Below the pieces are notes generated by a model, which had not been told where the DNA came from, did no database searches, and saw nothing but the letters and a program-made list of their open reading frames with translations. A program made the translations under genes and the position numbers. 8,387 bases of DNA from Spirochaetes bacterium RIFOXYC1_FULL_54_7 (lineage in GTDB: Bacteria > Spirochaetota > Spirochaetia > Treponematales > UBA12059): the NCBI GenBank assembly GCA_001830645.1, contig MIBM01000053.1, positions 1-8,387 on the forward strand, written 5' to 3'. Shown piece by piece: positions 5,763 through 8,387 of this stretch (the stretch's first letter is position 1; each line of letters starts with the position of its first letter).

Positions 5763-5813
5763 CCACGGTATAAGGAATTGATTGCACAGGAGCTGACCCA
5801 GGAGGCAAAGTAG
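5763..5813 (+). pseudogene. hsdR: Second hsdR 3'-end fragment
   Basis: This fragment encodes PRYKELIAQELTQEAK followed by TAG (5811-5813), the same C-terminal ending as the larger hsdR remnant (ELIAEELTQGV at 3380-3415). By hand, 30 of 37 bases match between 3379-3415 and 5774-5810, and the match follows the reading frame. The differences show the copies are diverged, so this is not a recent target-site duplication; it more likely comes from a second hsdR allele or an old exchange. It is too short to be a gene. Confidence 0.6.
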
Positions 5814-5815
5814 GC

Positions 5816-6027
5816 CACTGTCTATTCGGTGGCAAACAGGGCTGGATCGTACTGGAAGGAAGTGTCTATTTATTAGGTGATGCAGCAGGATTTATCAGCC
5901 CTAGCTCTAATGTAGTAAAGATTAAACTGAATATATTTGGAAAAAACATAAAAAGCTTCATTATATATAACCATTGGTTAAGGAACCTGCTTTTAAAATC
6001 GGAGTTGGAAGTCTTCGAAAAATCTAG
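5816..6027 (+). pseudogene. C-terminal remnant of an FAD-dependent reductase (geranylgeranyl reductase family)
   Basis: The frame from about 5823 encodes GWIVLEGSVYLLGDAAGFIS followed by PSS. The GDAAGFISPSS stretch is the second FAD-binding motif of geranylgeranyl-reductase-like flavoproteins. The family normally continues with an AEGI-type helix of roughly 30 residues, but here it jumps directly to KIKLNIFGKNIKSFIIYNHW and LRNLLLKS, the usual C-terminal segment, so an internal stretch is gone. The natural ending, GVGSLRKI then TAG (6025-6027), is in another frame, so a one-base shift lies near 6000. The N-terminal two thirds, including the first dinucleotide-binding fold, is missing upstream, where the hsdR fragment begins. 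The gene is convergent with gpgS. An open frame reads on past 6027, but that part is antisense to gpgS. Confidence 0.7.
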
Positions 6028-6111
6028 CAGCCGCTTCAACTGGACTCGATTCATGTCCAGGATCTTGTCCACACTTCCAACCGGAATAATCAAACCGGTG
6101 TCTGCATCTAT
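6028..6111. other. Convergent gap between the reductase remnant and gpgS
   Basis: This short gap separates a plus-strand remnant and a minus-strand gene. ACCGG and CCGGT form a 5-bp inverted repeat with a 10-base loop near 6079-6098, which is too weak to call a terminator with confidence. No other feature is seen. Confidence 0.35.
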
Positions 6112-7089
6112 TTATCTTGTGCGTGTGCCAAACTTCTGGATATATTCGGGGATCTCGATCATGGGTGGCCTTTCCACGGCGGAGATGGGTGTGCTTTCGG
6201 CGATATGTTTTTCGCCAGCCACACGCAAGGCAACATGGACTTCCCCGAGTTTTTTAAGTGTCTCGGCATCTCCGTATCGTTTGGCCCGGTCCAGGAATGT
6301 TTCCATGATGCCAAAAGCCATTCTGCTCAGGGCATGCACGGACTGGTTTCTGTGTATCCGCAGATCAAGATCTACCTGGCCAAAGGCCTCTATACCGAAT
6401 TTCCTGAAAATATCCAGCAAGTGCCCAAGCTCCACGCCGTAACCTACGGAGAATGAAAGCTTCTCAAGAAGCTCCCGCCGGCCCGCATATTCACCCGACA
6501 AGGGCTGGATGAATCTTGCCAGTTCCGGATAGAACAGCGAGAAGAGCGGCCTTACCAGGATCTCCGTGACCCTACCGCCGCCGGATTGGGAATACCCTTC
6601 TCCTGACCGAATTGGCCTCTCGTAATAGGCTTTGACGTAGGATATTTCATCGTGTTCCAGCAGGGGGCCTAAAAGGCCGTAGACGAATTTGGGAGCGATG
6701 TTGGAGATGTCCGCGTCTACCCAGACTATTATGTCCCCATCCAGGACATACAGGCTTTTCCAAAGGTTTTCGCCCTTGCCCTTATAGGTTCCGTACTTTG
6801 GCAGGATCTTCTTTGAATCGTATACTTTTGCCCCATAATGTTCGGCTATTTTGCGTGTAGCGTCTTTTGAGCCCGAGTCGACAATGGCAATCTCGTCGAT
6901 AAGCGGCCTTCTATCCATAAGCTCGGTTCTCAGCATGAGGATTTCCTTGCCTATTGTCGCTTCCTCGTTGAGTGTGGGAAAGGCGAGCGAAATTTTAGTA
7001 CCACGTCTCTCTTTCAACGCGACAAGCCTGTCCAGGTCCGCGAAGCGCGAATGGTGCCAGGTTCTATCCAGGAGGGAATCTACCTTCAT
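6112..7089 (-). CDS. gpgS: Glucosyl-3-phosphoglycerate synthase, 325 aa
   Basis: This enzyme joins glucose from an NDP-glucose donor to 3-phosphoglycerate, the first step to the compatible solute glucosylglycerate and to some methylglucose polysaccharides. It is a cytoplasmic family GT2/GT81-like glycosyltransferase. Visible features are the nucleotide-binding start AFPTLNEEATIG (36-47), VDSGSKDAT (70-78), the metal-binding DAD in VWVDADISN (122-130), the family-specific QPLSGEYAGRRE (195-206) and IHRNQ (245-249), whose histidine corresponds to a metal ligand in known structures. Length is as expected and the frame is intact. Its ATG overlaps the TGA of the upstream peptidase-like gene (ATGA), so it is the second gene of a coupled operon. 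The phosphatase that completes the pathway is not in the window. Glucosylglycerate is often linked to salt, heat or nitrogen stress. Confidence 0.9.
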   Translation of the reverse strand: MKVDSLLDRTWHHSRFADLDRLVALKERRGTKISLAFPTLNEEATIGKEILMLRTELMDRRPLIDEIAIVDSGSKDATRKIAEHYGAKVYDSKKILPKYGTYKGKGENLWKSLYVLDGDIIVWVDADISNIAPKFVYGLLGPLLEHDEISYVKAYYERPIRSGEGYSQSGGGRVTEILVRPLFSLFYPELARFIQPLSGEYAGRRELLEKLSFSVGYGVELGHLLDIFRKFGIEAFGQVDLDLRIHRNQSVHALSRMAFGIMETFLDRAKRYGDAETLKKLGEVHVALRVAGEKHIAESTPISAVERPPMIEIPEYIQKFGTRTR

Positions 7090-8330
7090 CTTGCTTTTTC
7101 TCTTCTGTCCGCGACCGTAAAGCTTCGTTCGGTCATGGCAACAAGGAGTCTTCTTCCAGATTCTATTGATGTGACATCTATTTCATCAAGCTCGATGCCT
7201 ACATGGCCATAGGCTATTCCAAGTGAAACCGCTGGTACGCCCAACGCCGATAGGAAGGCAGCCAAGTCCGCTCCCGGGTCATCCGTTTGTTTGATTTTCA
7301 GCTCGCGCATCGCCTCTTTTGCCGAAGAGATAAGCGATGCGCTTATCGAAGGCTCTCCGACAGGCACGTAGCCAACAATGCTTACCATAAGATTGGCGCT
7401 TAATTCCTTGCCCACGGTTTCCGCTGTCGCCGTTGCCGCTTTCATGGCCATCTCAAGGACCTTGGCATCGGCGGATTCTATTTCTATATCCACTACGCCC
7501 TCGGTGGGGAACCTACCAAACCCGGTACCCGCGACGATGCGCCTGACATGGCAGCTTGTAGCGCCTTCGGAATCCCATTTTACTCCGCCCAGACGTTGGG
7601 CTACGAGAACCGCTGCGGAGACAGCGGATTGGGAATGCACCCCTTTGGCTGTCTCCGAGGGGTGGACGGCTGCCTCGGTGGGGTCCAGGGTCCTGACCAT
7701 GACAGAAAGCCTGTAAGTCCCGAGAGGTTTTTGGGACAAAGCGCCAAGGCCGATGCCCCTGGCGCCTATGGCAGCCGCGGGTCTCAAGGCCGAGTGTTCC
7801 ACCAGCCGTTTGAAGATTCCGCTTCTTGGATCATGGAGGGACCTTGCGGCAAACAGGAGCAGAAGGCTGCCCCCGGGCTTGATGCTGCCGCTATGAACCC
7901 CTTCGGCTATTGATAGGAGAGCGGCGGCTCCCAGGGAGTCGGATATTCCCGCGCCTATCGCCTTTTCAGGATCCAGCCTTGAGAGACTGCCCAGCGGACT
8001 CCATCGGGTTGTACCAAGGTCCGCGAAGAGAAGGAGAGGCCGCGCGTCACCGGTGCCTTCAACAGGAATAGTGGCGGTGATATTGCCGTCCTCGTCCACA
8101 TCGCCGGGGATTCCCAGGCTTGCAAGCCTTTCCAGGATGAATTCTGCCCGTTTCTCCTCTTTTTCGGTAGGAGAGGGCAGTTCGGCAAGACGCAGGGTAT
8201 CGGTCAGCAATCTATCCGCAAGTGGTGAGGAGGGGCGCCTTGAAAATCTGGGTCGTGCAGTGGAAATTTTTGTCCATAGCCCTCTTACACCTTTAAGTGC
8301 CGCAGTCTTGAGCCTGGCTAAAAATCCCAT
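7086..8330 (-). CDS. M20-like metallopeptidase homologue, apparently catalysis-deficient, 414 aa
   Basis: The protein has the outline of M20 zinc peptidases: a catalytic half (about 37-200 and 325-400) split by a lid/dimerisation insert (about 203-322). Key positions are altered. Where active relatives have HxD followed by the first metal site, it reads LLLFADLGTT (99-108), with alanine in place of histidine. The bridging aspartate is kept (ISDSLGAAA, Asp131). The Glu-Glu pair normally following the LLFxxDEE strand is replaced by LLLLFAARSLHD (156-167). A late histidine (GHVGIELDE, His376) remains. The residues quoted are seen; loss of peptidase activity is inferred. I chose the ATG at 8330 because GGAGGG lies just before it; a TTG at 8360 would add ten residues. 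The first 33 residues are basic, with no clear signal peptide. Its stop overlaps the gpgS start, so the two are co-expressed. Confidence 0.82.
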   Translation of the reverse strand: MGFLARLKTAALKGVRGLWTKISTARPRFSRRPSSPLADRLLTDTLRLAELPSPTEKEEKRAEFILERLASLGIPGDVDEDGNITATIPVEGTGDARPLLLFADLGTTRWSPLGSLSRLDPEKAIGAGISDSLGAAALLSIAEGVHSGSIKPGGSLLLLFAARSLHDPRSGIFKRLVEHSALRPAAAIGARGIGLGALSQKPLGTYRLSVMVRTLDPTEAAVHPSETAKGVHSQSAVSAAVLVAQRLGGVKWDSEGATSCHVRRIVAGTGFGRFPTEGVVDIEIESADAKVLEMAMKAATATAETVGKELSANLMVSIVGYVPVGEPSISASLISSAKEAMRELKIKQTDDPGADLAAFLSALGVPAVSLGIAYGHVGIELDEIDVTSIESGRRLLVAMTERSFTVADRREKAR

Positions 8331-8387
8331 GTACCCTCCCTGGTGTCTTGAAAAGAGCAAGAAGCCTATCGGCAGTTTAGGCTTGAT

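Noticed and set aside
5400..5818. Minus-strand open frames of 118 and 124 codons opposite the 113-aa gene
   Set aside because: They come from GC-rich shadow reading; only the plus-strand frame has a strong ribosome site and sensible composition.
6028..6442. Plus-strand frame continuing from the reductase remnant into gpgS
   Set aside because: The part beyond 6112 is antisense to the conserved gpgS 3' end, and the family's natural C-terminus with a stop is found at 6025-6027 in another frame.
7378..7913. Plus-strand open frames of 112 and 121 codons opposite the M20-like gene
   Set aside because: They are antisense shadows of a long, clearly homologous coding sequence with no features of their own.
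1..8387. CRISPR array, tRNA/rRNA, insertion sequence or integrase
   Set aside because: No regularly spaced direct repeats, no RNA gene landmarks and no transposase or integrase motifs were seen on either strand.

Overview
The window reads as bacterial chromosome, most likely from an anaerobe. The clues are a sigma-54 activator whose C-terminus looks like a winged helix rather than a Fis helix (a form I associate with Clostridia-like anaerobes), a glucosyl-3-phosphoglycerate synthase, and a geranylgeranyl-reductase-type FAD enzyme. Clostridia or Synergistota would both fit; the sequence alone does not decide, and this assignment is weak.

Layout. (1) Positions 1-2640, minus strand: a complete sigma-54-dependent activator (sensor region, PAS, AAA+ with GAFTGA, winged-helix-like C-terminus) and, downstream of it, the first 75 codons of an amidohydrolase that runs off the left edge. 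A near-consensus -24/-12 promoter (338-353) lies in front of the amidohydrolase, so the activator probably switches on this neighbour. (2) Positions 2641-5815: an accessory patch. It holds a decayed type I restriction hsdR gene (2865-3415), two different PIN-domain toxin-antitoxin modules facing away from each other (Phd/VapC on minus, RHH/VapC on plus), a small DUF1579-like gene after the second module, a compositional junction near 5299, an unrecognised 113-aa gene, and a second, diverged copy of the last codons of hsdR (5763-5813). The two hsdR 3' ends bracket the toxin-antitoxin block. (3) Positions 5816-6027: the C-terminal remnant of an FAD-dependent reductase of the geranylgeranyl reductase family, missing its N-terminus and an internal piece and ending after a frameshift. 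(4) Positions 6112-8330, minus strand: a two-gene operon with an ATGA overlap, encoding an M20-like peptidase homologue that appears to lack key catalytic residues and an intact glucosyl-3-phosphoglycerate synthase, the first enzyme of glucosylglycerate synthesis.

Interpretation. Two functional chromosomal units (amidohydrolase regulon; compatible-solute operon) are separated by a recombination-prone defence/toxin-antitoxin patch. Its edges are visible as gene fragments: hsdR twice, the FAD reductase once, and a probably truncated DUF1579-like gene. I found no transposase, integrase, CRISPR array, tRNA or rRNA. Nothing seen is a clearly new system. The most unusual items are the apparently catalysis-deficient M20 homologue coupled to gpgS, the duplicated hsdR 3' ends around the toxin-antitoxin block, and the compact sigma-54 circuit.
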